DNA of 27,473 nucleotides from a virus: positions 10,043 to 37,515 of the IMG/VR virus record IMGVR_UViG_3300001450_000090, one strand, 5' to 3'. The position numbers and the translations under genes were made by a program. Of this stretch, positions 1 through 8,045 are shown piece by piece. Position 1 is the first letter of the stretch, and every line of letters begins with the position of its first letter. The notes beneath the pieces are model-generated. The model had not been told where the DNA came from and made no database searches. It saw only the letters and a list, made by a program, of their open reading frames with translations.

Positions 1-13
1 TCATAATCAAGAA

Positions 14-919
14 TCACTCTTCGTTCTTAATATCTTGAATTAGCTGGTGAATATCCAAGCCGGCACAATCAATCTTTCGTTTGCTACAGTGGTAGTGGCT
101 GACGATACCTTGGTACTTTCCGTACACTACGTCTTGCACATATTTCGTAGACGTCTTGTCAAACTGGCTTAAGGGGGTTTGCATCTCTACGTTGGTGGCC
201 TTGTCGATTGCTACCCACAAAGCTTTAGCTGCCTCAATTTGGGCTGGGTAGAAGTCCAAGAAGGGGTCAAGTTTTGTCCCATGAACCCATGCATCGTCGA
301 TGGTTGCGCGCTCTCCATGACCATTCCTTACGTACCAATCTTGATACTTGGGGTAATAGGCATTTGAAATTTCTACACCCACTGAGGACCTATTAACGCG
401 GCTTGTGCCGGCATGCCAAGCACCGTGCTGCATGTCCATCGTCTGGTAGATGGTCCCGTCGTTATCAATCAAGAAATGCACAGAGATGCCGCGGCGATTT
501 AAGACACTGTTGCATGCATGTGAATTTAAACAAACGTCCCAGTGGTTAACAAAAAGTCTAATGCCGCGCTGTGGTCGGCCAGAATAGTCATAGTAGTTAC
601 CTGCCTTGGCTGCTAACCCACCTTTCTCAGTCCACAAAACAACTTTGTCCCACTCGATAGGAACAAACGAGCTATTGTATACGAGATAGTTAGAGTATTG
701 ACAGTCCACTGGTTTGTGTTGATCTATCTCTGACTGTCTTTCGGTCCAGATGCGTCGGAACGTGGCTGGGCCACACAAGCCGTCACCAGTCAAACCATGC
801 GCCTTCTGCCATTTTTTGACGGCGCGTACTAATTTGTCGTCGAAATGTCTTTCGCCAAACCAAGATGGGTTCCAACCCAATTGTGTCGCCGATGACTGAT
901 TATAGAAGTCTTTGTCCAT
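14..919 (-). CDS. N-acetylmuramoyl-L-alanine amidase endolysin with N-terminal peptidoglycan-binding domain
   Basis: This is probably the lysis enzyme, a zinc amidase that cuts the bond between the glycan strand and the stem peptide of peptidoglycan. Residues about 10-60 look like a PG_binding_1 domain (WFGERHFDDKLVRAVKKWQK, then DGLCGPAT). Residues about 115-290 form an Amidase_2 domain: zinc ligand H126 in NHWD, the core GTIYQ..D..HGAWHAG, then SVGVEISN, second ligand H275, and K282-x-D284 (C285 follows) as the catalytic lysine and third ligand. There is no signal peptide, so export would need a holin, and none is seen in the window. The start ATG at 919 has AAAGGAGAA upstream. An unusual point is that it lies at the end of a replication operon and not beside the tail genes. 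The class is secure; the role as endolysin, as against a virion enzyme, is inferred from the lack of structural linkage. Confidence 0.9.
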   Translation of the reverse strand: MDKDFYNQSSATQLGWNPSWFGERHFDDKLVRAVKKWQKAHGLTGDGLCGPATFRRIWTERQSEIDQHKPVDCQYSNYLVYNSSFVPIEWDKVVLWTEKGGLAAKAGNYYDYSGRPQRGIRLFVNHWDVCLNSHACNSVLNRRGISVHFLIDNDGTIYQTMDMQHGAWHAGTSRVNRSSVGVEISNAYYPKYQDWYVRNGHGERATIDDAWVHGTKLDPFLDFYPAQIEAAKALWVAIDKATNVEMQTPLSQFDKTSTKYVQDVVYGKYQGIVSHYHCSKRKIDCAGLDIHQLIQDIKNEE

Positions 920-935
920 ATGCTATTGTTCTCCT

Positions 936-1220
936 TTAGATTATGCCCACTACATAATTATCTAGAATCACAGTAATCTTCTCATTATTTATTCGAATTT
1001 CTTCTATCATGCCCTGATCAATGATTATTTTCGTGTCGCGGCGCAAGGAACTATCGAACCTGACATCGGGAGACCAGCTAATCACACGTGCTGGTGCATA
1101 CCTTTCTTTTACGGGGGCATAGTCTTCAGGGAGCACTATTCCCGACGCTGTAGTGTCGGTTTCTTCGACCTCTTCAGCCTCTACTACCACTTGTATATAT
1201 CTATTTACTGGTCTAAACAT
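936..1220 (-). CDS. GroES-like co-chaperonin (T4 gp31-type)
   Basis: At 94 aa this matches the Cpn10 length and plan. It has N-terminal RPVNRYIQV (GroES begins with RPLHDRVIV), a mobile loop rich in E/D/T ending in S26-G27-I28-V29-L30, where the IVL triplet is the known GroEL-contact motif, then a beta-barrel part (ARVISWSPDV, TKIIIDQG, ITVILDNYVVGII). T4 gp31 replaces host GroES for folding the capsid protein; a similar role here, as a partner for host GroEL, is inference. The start overlaps the upstream zinc-ribbon gene by 8 bases, so translation is coupled, and AAGGAGA lies just upstream. The capsid genes it may serve lie outside the window. Confidence 0.8.
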   Translation of the reverse strand: MFRPVNRYIQVVVEAEEVEETDTTASGIVLPEDYAPVKERYAPARVISWSPDVRFDSSLRRDTKIIIDQGMIEEIRINNEKITVILDNYVVGII

Positions 1221-1440
1221 TTCCTATCTCCTTTTCGATTAGTTTACGGTGTATATCATATTCACTCTCGGTGAGAAAAATATCCTCGCGAGACTGACAT
1301 CTCTTGCAATACATTGTTATATTAACGTTTTTGCCGGCGGTGGCTGTGCCGTCTCCAACAGGAAGCCAGTAGCACTCGTTGTTGTTTCCATGACAACGCG
1401 TACGTTGCTGACGCTCATCCAGCAGGTGATTAAAATTCAT
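1213..1440 (-). CDS. Small zinc-ribbon protein, function unknown
   Basis: This 75-aa protein is not recognised as a named family. It has C16-H17, C23 and a later C45-x2-C48 pair (YCKRCQ), a spacing that suggests one zinc ribbon or knuckle, followed by a charged helical tail. The start ATG at 1440 has AAGAGG six bases upstream, and the 3' end overlaps the GroES-like start by 8 bases, so it belongs to the same operon as nrdJ and the chaperonin. Small zinc proteins next to phage ribonucleotide reductase genes could bind nucleic acid or modify transcription, but nothing in the sequence fixes this. Confidence 0.65.
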   Translation of the reverse strand: MNFNHLLDERQQRTRCHGNNNECYWLPVGDGTATAGKNVNITMYCKRCQSREDIFLTESEYDIHRKLIEKEIGNV

Positions 1441-1452
1441 TTTTACCTCTTG

Positions 1453-3420
1453 TTAAATGGTACAAGTATCATTTGTACAAAATTTGCTGCCAGTGCCACC
1501 CTCGTCATAATCAAAACGATGGATAGGTGACACAAGCTTAATTCTTTTTTCGTATTCCTCTTTCGTAATTGGTTCGTATGGGGCCTGTTCATAGCCTGTC
1601 TCTTCATACTTCAAGAACGAAACTGCCTTCAGTCGAGTCTCGTACATTTCTAATGCACTTTTCAACTGAGAAGCTTCGTCAGAATTAAATGTAACTGTCA
1701 CGGAAACCGAGTTATCCGCCCAGTAATGCTGATACTGTGCAGCAATTTCTAGTTGTTCCCATATAGATACGTCTTTCTTGCCTTTCTGGTAGTAAGGCTC
1801 TTGTACTGGGAATTCCACACAAACAGTGTTCGGAGAATACTTGTCATCCTCAATAGTATAGCCGGCTTCACGTAGCGTAGGTAGCAGCTTCGAATCTTTG
1901 CCAAATCTAATCCGGCGAATATAATATTCGTTCTCTGGAAAGTGAATACCCGGTGAAGAGCCATTAAGTAGGGATACAGTGCCTGAAGGCTTTATCGAAG
2001 TTGTCCTAATAGACTTGGGTATGCAAAGCCAATTGGAATATTCTTCATCCAGCGTTTGAACATGGGTATACGCGCGATCACACCAGTTGTACATTTCGCG
2101 GCGGCCAAACTTGTTAAAAGCCTGTACTACGCCAGACTGAGATAGACCGATACGTCTATTTTTGAGCATTTTGGCATTAGTCTCGGGCCAGTGCGTGTTG
2201 GATAGTGTAATTGTTTTACCATATAGATAGGCGATCTTCAATGTGCGCTTATAATCTTCATAGTCTTCGTGCTTGGCGGGGAATGTTTCAACTAAGCAGC
2301 ACAGCTCGGCGTCTTCTAATTGCTGCTCGACGCAAGGGTTAAAGCCAGCAACATTAACGTCATCCAAACGCTCGCCATCCTTAAATCGGCCGCGGGTTCG
2401 TGCATTGTCCAGCCAAATATAGCCGGGCTCTCCGTTGTTCATGCTTTGTTCGGCATGCCATTCATAATCCATGCCCACCTTAGCATTGAAAGAGTTGTTC
2501 GAACCCCAACGATGGTGGTAGAGCTTTTCTTGATCATTCTTCATCTCAAGATACTGCCGATCATCATGGCGGCCCATAGCCAACGCGGCGGAGCGCCGGA
2601 CGTTCCCGGCCACAACGCAACGACCAATCAGGTTTTCTGTATCCACAATATCAACCGATGTAATCGATTCGCCAAGTTTGTCAGAGTATAACTCAGTAAG
2701 GTTTTTGTGCAACTCCTTGAGGGGGCCGGCGCCGCTTGAGGTTCCCCCGAAACCATGAATTAGGGCGCCTTCAGGACGAATCGCAGAATAGTCAAATCTA
2801 GGAATTTTTTGGCCGAAAAAAAATCCGTCCAATAGCATATGAACCGAATTTACCCACCCCTCTCGGGAGTCATCAATCACATGAATGTCTTTGGTGTACT
2901 CAGGCTCACAGATGGTGATGCTTCCGGCACCCTCGGTGTCAAATCCGACGCCAATGCCCACCATGAGGGCATCCATCATCCATGCAAACAGATAGCCTCC
3001 CTTGGTCGGAAGGTCTCGGGTGGAGCGGAAGGCACAATTAAAAAGGCCGGCTGCAGTGCGCTCTTCAACAAACTTGGTGCCCATCATCCAGAGCCCTCGG
3101 CCCGGAGGTGTCCACTTTAAATTGAACAAGCGCTCATATGCTTCTTTGGCGGTCGCCTGCGCTTTGGCGTCGATCCACTCTAAGCCCAGCATGAATACAT
3201 GCTGCTTTTGCATGTTAAACATGCCTTCGATTACTCGGCGGCATGTCTGCCACCACTCTTCTGAACCAGTAGCCTCTGGATCAAACTCGCTTAGTCGACG
3301 GGAATAGGTACGTTTAAATGTTATATATCCAAGGGGACCCCATGGGACCTTTTGGATTTTATACGGCTCAATAAATGTGTCCGACAGTCTAAATCGGCGA
3401 ATGTTTTCTAGTGTTCTCAT
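1453..3420 (-). CDS. nrdJ: Adenosylcobalamin-dependent ribonucleoside-triphosphate reductase (class II, monomeric)
   Basis: The enzyme reduces ribonucleoside triphosphates to dNTPs with a radical generated from adenosylcobalamin, supplying phage DNA synthesis. Residues line up with the Lactobacillus leichmannii enzyme: C129 (NCAFRSTRD; C119 there), C363-x-E365 in NPCVEQ (C408, E410), C374 eleven residues later in LCCL (C419), and the tail pair C648/C653 with the same spacing as C731/C736. Also present are GGTSSGAGP, AGNVRRSA and the glycine-rich IKPSGTVSLLNGSSPGIH. At 655 aa it is somewhat shorter than the 739-aa bacterial enzyme. It needs no oxygen and no small subunit, but it does need B12 from host or environment. 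It lies 8 bases after the helicase gene, and GGGAGA precedes the ATG. The call is firm. Confidence 0.95.
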   Translation of the reverse strand: MRTLENIRRFRLSDTFIEPYKIQKVPWGPLGYITFKRTYSRRLSEFDPEATGSEEWWQTCRRVIEGMFNMQKQHVFMLGLEWIDAKAQATAKEAYERLFNLKWTPPGRGLWMMGTKFVEERTAAGLFNCAFRSTRDLPTKGGYLFAWMMDALMVGIGVGFDTEGAGSITICEPEYTKDIHVIDDSREGWVNSVHMLLDGFFFGQKIPRFDYSAIRPEGALIHGFGGTSSGAGPLKELHKNLTELYSDKLGESITSVDIVDTENLIGRCVVAGNVRRSAALAMGRHDDRQYLEMKNDQEKLYHHRWGSNNSFNAKVGMDYEWHAEQSMNNGEPGYIWLDNARTRGRFKDGERLDDVNVAGFNPCVEQQLEDAELCCLVETFPAKHEDYEDYKRTLKIAYLYGKTITLSNTHWPETNAKMLKNRRIGLSQSGVVQAFNKFGRREMYNWCDRAYTHVQTLDEEYSNWLCIPKSIRTTSIKPSGTVSLLNGSSPGIHFPENEYYIRRIRFGKDSKLLPTLREAGYTIEDDKYSPNTVCVEFPVQEPYYQKGKKDVSIWEQLEIAAQYQHYWADNSVSVTVTFNSDEASQLKSALEMYETRLKAVSFLKYEETGYEQAPYEPITKEEYEKRIKLVSPIHRFDYDEGGTGSKFCTNDTCTI

Positions 3421-3428
3421 AAAGCTTT

Positions 3429-4817
3429 CTATCTCCCTTTCTTTCTAAGCTTGGTGTATTTTTCCTTCAGCAAATCTCGCTGCATTGACGAGTCCAAAGT
3501 TACCGGATTTAAGGGCACCTTGCCGTTCTGTATGTGTGGATTGTTCTGTGGCAATATTCTAATATTGACATTGGATGTATCCATGTGAATGGGATATATA
3601 ATCCCATCCGGGCCATTTCTGTTCTTGGCTATGAAAATCTTTCCTAAGTTCTTTTGTTTGTCTTCAATGGTACGGGACACAGAGAAGATAAAGTCAGCAA
3701 CGAAACACTTGTTAAAGGCTTCGGAGATCTGTTCCATTGTGATAACTTCAGCATTCAAACCGGATCGATTTGTCTGTGATGCGGTCCAAATAGGACATTG
3801 AAATTCTGTGGAGATCGCGCGCAACTCTTCGTAGATGGATTCCAGCTCGTTTCTCTTTTCTTTCCTGACTGTTACCGGGCGCAATAGATCTCCATAGTCT
3901 ACGATTATCATACCGGGCTTAATCCCCCTCTTAACGAGGCGCGAGAGATGCGACCGGATTGTGTTTGTGGACGCAGACTTCGTGGGGTATTCTTTAATAA
4001 TTAGAGAACCATCAAGGTTCTTGACTTCTTCATATATCTCTTCTTTGAAATTAATGATGTCTGATAGCGGATAACCGGTGAGGCAACTGTCATACCTGTT
4101 AGCAATGACTGTATCTTGTAACTCCAAGGTATAATGGACTACCGTCTTCCCTTCTCGCATTGCCTCTGTTCCAAGGTGCACCAGCACCATTGACTTGCCG
4201 GCGCCGGTGGGCGCAATAACAACGCCAAGCTCGCTCTTGCCTAAACCACCGCCTTGGATCCGATCCATATCTGCCCAGCCAGTGCTCACAGGGCGTCGAT
4301 GCTTAGGTACAAATCGCTTTTCAAAGTCTGCTATATAATCGTAGCCAAAGTTGTTTTCCGAACCAAGCTTTAGTGCGTTGTTGATAACACTAGAGATTTC
4401 ATCAAACGAACAATTCTGGAGTAGACCTACTGATTTCAGCATGGCCTCTTTAAGTTTCTGCTTCCGGCAGAAGTCTAAAGACTGCTCTTTGATATACTCT
4501 ATGTCGGTTAGCTCGTGGGTGTGAATGCGGTGGAAGTATTCTCGCAATTGCTTCTGTACCACCTCATCTTCGTGACCAATGTCTGTCTGGACAATTGTCA
4601 TCATAACTTCAACAGATGGGTGCTTGTTGTACTTGGCTCGGTAAGTAACGATCTTATGTACAAATGCCCTCAAGTACTGCAGGTCTATAAAGTTTATATC
4701 CAGAACCTCTGTAATCTGATCTGCAAAAGGTCTGTCCTCAAAAATTAGTTGTACTAATCCTTCTTGGAAAGTCTTTCCATACCTGCTAAAATTGACGTTT
4801 TCCGCCGTTGCTATCAT
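3429..4817 (-). CDS. DnaB/gp41-like replicative DNA helicase
   Basis: This is a hexameric 5'-3' helicase at the fork. Residues 1-150 are a helical N-terminal domain; residues about 170-430 are the RecA-like motor. Visible motifs are Walker A (A-P-T-G-A-G-K-S, 202-209), the catalytic glutamate in YTLEL (E232; SLEM in DnaB), Walker B MIIVDYGD (D307), the sensor ASQTNRSG (Q348), and the arginine-finger segment IAKNRNGPDG (K398, R400), which matches the KxRNGPxG of DnaB. The length of 462 aa is close to T4 gp41 (475). It starts at ATG 4817 behind AGAGGGG and has its own near-consensus sigma-70 promoter. No primase domain is fused and no separate primase gene is seen in the window. Confidence 0.93.
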   Translation of the reverse strand: MIATAENVNFSRYGKTFQEGLVQLIFEDRPFADQITEVLDINFIDLQYLRAFVHKIVTYRAKYNKHPSVEVMMTIVQTDIGHEDEVVQKQLREYFHRIHTHELTDIEYIKEQSLDFCRKQKLKEAMLKSVGLLQNCSFDEISSVINNALKLGSENNFGYDYIADFEKRFVPKHRRPVSTGWADMDRIQGGGLGKSELGVVIAPTGAGKSMVLVHLGTEAMREGKTVVHYTLELQDTVIANRYDSCLTGYPLSDIINFKEEIYEEVKNLDGSLIIKEYPTKSASTNTIRSHLSRLVKRGIKPGMIIVDYGDLLRPVTVRKEKRNELESIYEELRAISTEFQCPIWTASQTNRSGLNAEVITMEQISEAFNKCFVADFIFSVSRTIEDKQKNLGKIFIAKNRNGPDGIIYPIHMDTSNVNIRILPQNNPHIQNGKVPLNPVTLDSSMQRDLLKEKYTKLRKKGR

Positions 4818-4837
4818 TTTGCCCCTCTTAATAATTT

Positions 4838-4867
4838 ATTATACAACATTCGCCGGTGGAATGTCAA
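4838..4867 (-). promoter_or_regulatory. Consensus sigma-70 promoter for the helicase-nrdJ operon
   Basis: On the minus strand TTGACA (4867-4862), an 18-base spacer and TATAAT (4843-4838) match both sigma-70 consensus boxes exactly. The expected start is near 4831, giving a leader of only about 14 bases that contains the AGAGGGG ribosome site. The TGA stop codon of the upstream nuclease gene (4866-4864) lies inside the -35 box, so the promoter is fused to the end of that gene. It should be read by host RNA polymerase without phage factors. Confidence 0.85.
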
Positions 4868-5832
4868 CCTTCTTGTGTGTTATTATACACGATTCGATTC
4901 AAATTGGTACGTAAATCTTCCCAATTTAATTCACCGAAGCCATCTTCTCTCATCATCCCAATAATCTCAGTCTTATTGAAGGTGTATTCAAAGTTTTGTA
5001 TGGCATTTTTGACTACCATTTTTGACTGGATTGACATCGTGGGTGCGTATAGTTGCATCATCTTATAATTATGTTCAATTACCCCCTTTCCCTCAACAAT
5101 ATTAGAAAAGAATTTTAATTTACTGTTAGTTTTTTCGCAAAAGTCAATAACCTCTTGGATTGTATAGGTTTTCTCTGCAGACAAAAAATTGAGCCTTTTT
5201 GCTACTGTAGCAAAGCCAGCGCCACGAATACCCGGTAGGTTATCCGACGCATCACCGATGATTGCTCGGGCTAATGCCATGTTGGTGGGGTGGACCCCTG
5301 TCTGCTCAACGATCCTCTGCTTGTTTAGGACTTCTTTTTGAGTTGGCCGGTAGAGAACAGTCTCATCGTCGCAGAGCTGCATGAAGTCTTTATCATTGGA
5401 TACAATAATTTTTTGCCATCCCTTATAGTGCTCCATCTGTGTGAGATAAGCGATCACATCATCGGCTTCAATCTCTGGAATGATCGTTTGCACAATCGGC
5501 ATTTGATTCAGATATTCCATCGCTCTCACCTGCTGCCAAGTTTTGTTTTCTAGTACCTCGCTTTCTGTCAGGTTGTTGAACGCCCTGTTGAGCCGCAAAG
5601 GCTTACGGCCGGCCTTGTAGTTCTTGTCCATGAGCTTGCGCTTGGCGGATCCGTTAGGTCCATCCCAACATATGATAATATTATCAGGACTAGCTTCACG
5701 GACATGCTTCTGAAGAATCTTAATGAACCCCTTGATCCCCCCGATTGGTTGTCCGTTGGACGACAGTGAGGGATCTACAATATATGCCCTCAAGTATGCA
5801 TTTAACGCATCAAAAATTAGTACTCTTTTCAT
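4864..5832 (-). CDS. 5'-3' exonuclease / FEN-like RNase H (T4 Rnh type)
   Basis: It probably removes RNA primers and 5' flaps during lagging-strand synthesis. The N-terminal metal-binding part has D8 (IFDALNAY), D57 in CWDGPNG and basic KNYKAGRK. The acidic cluster E122-A-D124-D125 is followed by SNDKDF (D147, D149) and GDASDNLPGIRGAG (D194, D197), the helix-3-turn-helix that binds duplex DNA. The length of 322 aa is close to T4 RNase H (305). Its ATG directly follows the TAA of uvsE (TAAATG), with AAAGGAGAG inside the uvsE end, so the two are translationally coupled. No polymerase domain is attached; the polymerase is a separate gene. Confidence 0.92.
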   Translation of the reverse strand: MKRVLIFDALNAYLRAYIVDPSLSSNGQPIGGIKGFIKILQKHVREASPDNIIICWDGPNGSAKRKLMDKNYKAGRKPLRLNRAFNNLTESEVLENKTWQQVRAMEYLNQMPIVQTIIPEIEADDVIAYLTQMEHYKGWQKIIVSNDKDFMQLCDDETVLYRPTQKEVLNKQRIVEQTGVHPTNMALARAIIGDASDNLPGIRGAGFATVAKRLNFLSAEKTYTIQEVIDFCEKTNSKLKFFSNIVEGKGVIEHNYKMMQLYAPTMSIQSKMVVKNAIQNFEYTFNKTEIIGMMREDGFGELNWEDLRTNLNRIVYNNTQEG

Positions 5833-6762
5833 TTAAGCAGCTCTCTCCTTTGTAATATCGCGATAACGCAACAGTGCTTGTTCTTTGTGTTTGGCTTCGA
5901 TCATGATGTCGAGGTCGTGGCCGTAGTCTGAGAACTCATTGACAATGAGATCTGAATGGGCCTGTGGTTTAATCTTGGGGTTGCCGTGCTCGACTGAACG
6001 AGACTCTGCGTAGTGCACAACTGGCTTGATGTCGCCCCACGTAGACAGGGCAAGCTCAAGTGCTTCTTGCTCGGACTGGCCGCCGGGGTGCAGCATGTGG
6101 TGGTGATAGTCGAACACAATAGGAATGCCAATGCGCTTGTAGACACTGTCGTACAATTCTTTGGTAGAGTATAGCGAAGCCTTGTCATCGTTCTCGACAG
6201 TCAAGCGAGATTGAACGGCTGGTGATAGGCGTTCGAAGTTGCGACAGAAGTTGTCGAGAGCGAACGGCTTGTCACCGTAGGCGGCACCAACATGAATATT
6301 TAGCTTGGCATACGGCGTACGTGGCAAGCCGATAAGATCGAACAATTCTGCGTGTACAGACAAGTCGGTCTTGGTAAGCTGGAACACACGCTCTTTGGGT
6401 GATGCAAGCTTGTTGAAGGGGCCCGGATGTGATGTGAGGCGCATGTTGTGCTTGCGGGCAAAGTTGCCGGCTGACAATGCAGCGGCGTGAATGGCGCCGA
6501 AATTGGGCATGTCTATCAGCTTATACTCGCTGGCCCATGGCAGGATATCAGACGACAAACGATAAAAGTAAATGTCGTTGGCAAGATTCCACTCTAAGAT
6601 CTTGCGTAGATCGCGTAGATTCTGTAACGCAAGCTCGGAAGCGTAGGCAATGCCACGTTCCTTGAACGTGCGCTTGATCATAGTACGGTTAGTGGTGATG
6701 CGTTTGGACTTGGGCAACGACGAAAATTCGTGGTTGATACAAGCGTAGCCGTAATTTCTCAT
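5833..6762 (-). CDS. uvsE: UV-damage endonuclease, UvsE/UVDE family
   Basis: This is a TIM-barrel metal endonuclease that nicks 5' of cyclobutane dimers and 6-4 photoproducts, starting repair without light. N-terminal RNYGYACIN is the family opening (GYxxxN). Metal and catalytic positions are visible: H112 in TSHPGPFN, H157 in LNIHVGAAYGDK, E190 in LTVENDD, D218/H220-H222 in FDYHHHML, H250 in VVHYAESR, H269, and E289 in MIEAKHKEQALL. The 309 aa is full length for the family. It has its own promoter at 6815-6843 and is coupled to the 5' nuclease downstream, which could process the resulting nick. T4 itself uses the unrelated DenV, so this is a different solution to the same problem. The assignment is firm. 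Confidence 0.93.
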   Translation of the reverse strand: MRNYGYACINHEFSSLPKSKRITTNRTMIKRTFKERGIAYASELALQNLRDLRKILEWNLANDIYFYRLSSDILPWASEYKLIDMPNFGAIHAAALSAGNFARKHNMRLTSHPGPFNKLASPKERVFQLTKTDLSVHAELFDLIGLPRTPYAKLNIHVGAAYGDKPFALDNFCRNFERLSPAVQSRLTVENDDKASLYSTKELYDSVYKRIGIPIVFDYHHHMLHPGGQSEQEALELALSTWGDIKPVVHYAESRSVEHGNPKIKPQAHSDLIVNEFSDYGHDLDIMIEAKHKEQALLRYRDITKERAA

Positions 6763-6792
6763 AAGGTATAGCTCCGGGCAATTGATGGACAG

Positions 6793-6832
6793 AAAAATCT
6801 CCTGACCGATTATTAGTATAGCCGATCAGGAG
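6793..6832 (-). terminator. Intrinsic terminator after uvsX
   Basis: The minus-strand RNA would fold CUCCUGAUCGG with UCGGUCAGGAG (11 pairs, two of them G-U) around a 12-base loop, followed at once by A and five U (6797-6793). This is a classic Rho-independent terminator about 50 bases after the uvsX stop. It shares its bases with the uvsE promoter. Confidence 0.75.
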
Positions 6833-6843
6833 GTTAAAGTCAA
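6815..6843 (-). promoter_or_regulatory. Sigma-70 promoter for uvsE and downstream genes, overlapped by a palindrome
   Basis: On the minus strand TTGACT (6843-6838), exactly 17 bases, then TATACT (6820-6815). The expected start is near 6808, leaving a leader of about 45 bases before the uvsE ATG. The -10 box lies in the centre of an 11-bp inverted repeat (6799-6809 with 6822-6832), so a dimeric repressor could bind across it, or the palindrome may serve only as a terminator for the uvsX transcript. Confidence 0.8.
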
Positions 6844-6880
6844 CAACTATCTTTCAGATTCTGTAATTAATTTCCCATCG

Positions 6881-8029
6881 TTATTCATTTAGGGGGACTG
6901 TCAAATCTTCAGGGTCAGCATAGAAAGCATCAGCGCTTCCTTCCCGACGATGAAACTTTTGTACAATCTCCTCATCCATTAGACGCACAATGTGCTCTTT
7001 AAATTCGGCATCAGATGTAATTATCTGCGTCCACTTAGACGGCTGAAATTTCTTGGTGTATCCATCTGGCATTGTCAGAGTATACCATGCGCCGGCAGAG
7101 GTTAAACATTCGGAACCCTTAATCGCATCGAACCAGCTTTCTTCGTCTCGGATGCCAATCTCATTAGTACCCCACAGAATCCTGAAGGCACACGATCTTC
7201 CTTGTGTTCCAAAGCGTGACTTCTCAAGTCTACATTTCACCTCGGAACCAATCCGAAACCCCTTTTCATCCTCGATGAATGCTGACTTGGCCTTGCGACC
7301 GGTTAGCCAGATGCGTAGGGAATAGGAATAATGCATAGCCTTACCGCCGGGTGTGGTGTAGGGGGTTGTCATTGCTATAATCCGCGCATTGGGACCTTGG
7401 GGAATATTTGTCTTAAGCTGGTTGAGCACCAACAGTGTGGCCTTCTTATCTGCAATCGGGATAACAAGCTTGGACATTCCTTTAGCCAGAATGCGAGCTT
7501 TAACAGCCATCGATGATTGCGGATTGAAGTCACCCTCAACGTCCGAAACAGACGGCGTGAATGCAAGGGAGTCCCACACAAACAGAAACTGTTCGTCCGT
7601 CGCACCCAGTAATTCTTCAATCGTCTCCAAGACAAACTCGACAGAGGATGCTTGGACATACATTAATCGTGCAAGATCACACCCAGAGCGCTCCAAAAAT
7701 GCCGGGTCAATGGCAGACTCCGAATCAAAATATACAACCATCTTGCCCTGTTTCTGGGCGTTTGCTGCTACTTGTGCAGCCATATAAGATTTCCCTGTAG
7801 ATTCCAACCCGGCGATTTCCGTTACCTTCCCAACGGGTATTCCACTAACCTGACCTTTACTGATAATAGAATCAAGCCAGCGCGAGCCGGTTGGGATCCA
7901 CTCCTTGACCTCAGTAGGGTTATCGCCAGTCAAATCGTGTGCGACATTACGGCCGGCTTTCTTGTTAACTAACTTCAATAGGTCTTGCATATTTACTCGA
8001 CCTGCTTTTGTGGTGGCTTTCTTAGCCAT
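6881..8029 (-). CDS. uvsX: UvsX/RecA-like recombinase
   Basis: This is the strand-exchange protein for recombination-dependent replication and repair; it works with gp32-type SSB. It is 382 aa (T4 UvsX has 391). Motifs: Walker A G74-L-E-S-T-G-K-S81, closer to RecA GPESSGKT than to T4 UvsX; E104 in YFDSESAIDP at the RecA E96 position; Walker B FLFVWDS (D153); LNQLKTNI with Q204 at the RecA Gln194 switch; and PGGKAMHYSYSLRIWL. The start ATG follows TATAGGAGAGCAC. It lies downstream of ssb with a lipoprotein gene between them, and is closed by the terminator at 6793-6832. No UvsY-like mediator is seen in the window. Confidence 0.95.
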   Translation of the reverse strand: MAKKATTKAGRVNMQDLLKLVNKKAGRNVAHDLTGDNPTEVKEWIPTGSRWLDSIISKGQVSGIPVGKVTEIAGLESTGKSYMAAQVAANAQKQGKMVVYFDSESAIDPAFLERSGCDLARLMYVQASSVEFVLETIEELLGATDEQFLFVWDSLAFTPSVSDVEGDFNPQSSMAVKARILAKGMSKLVIPIADKKATLLVLNQLKTNIPQGPNARIIAMTTPYTTPGGKAMHYSYSLRIWLTGRKAKSAFIEDEKGFRIGSEVKCRLEKSRFGTQGRSCAFRILWGTNEIGIRDEESWFDAIKGSECLTSAGAWYTLTMPDGYTKKFQPSKWTQIITSDAEFKEHIVRLMDEEIVQKFHRREGSADAFYADPEDLTVPLNE

Positions 8030-8045
8030 GTGCTCTCCTATAATT

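Noticed and set aside
2-4. ATG on the minus strand after the amidase gene as the start of a next gene
   Set aside because: Only one complete codon is inside the window and the ribosome site is poor, so it cannot be judged.
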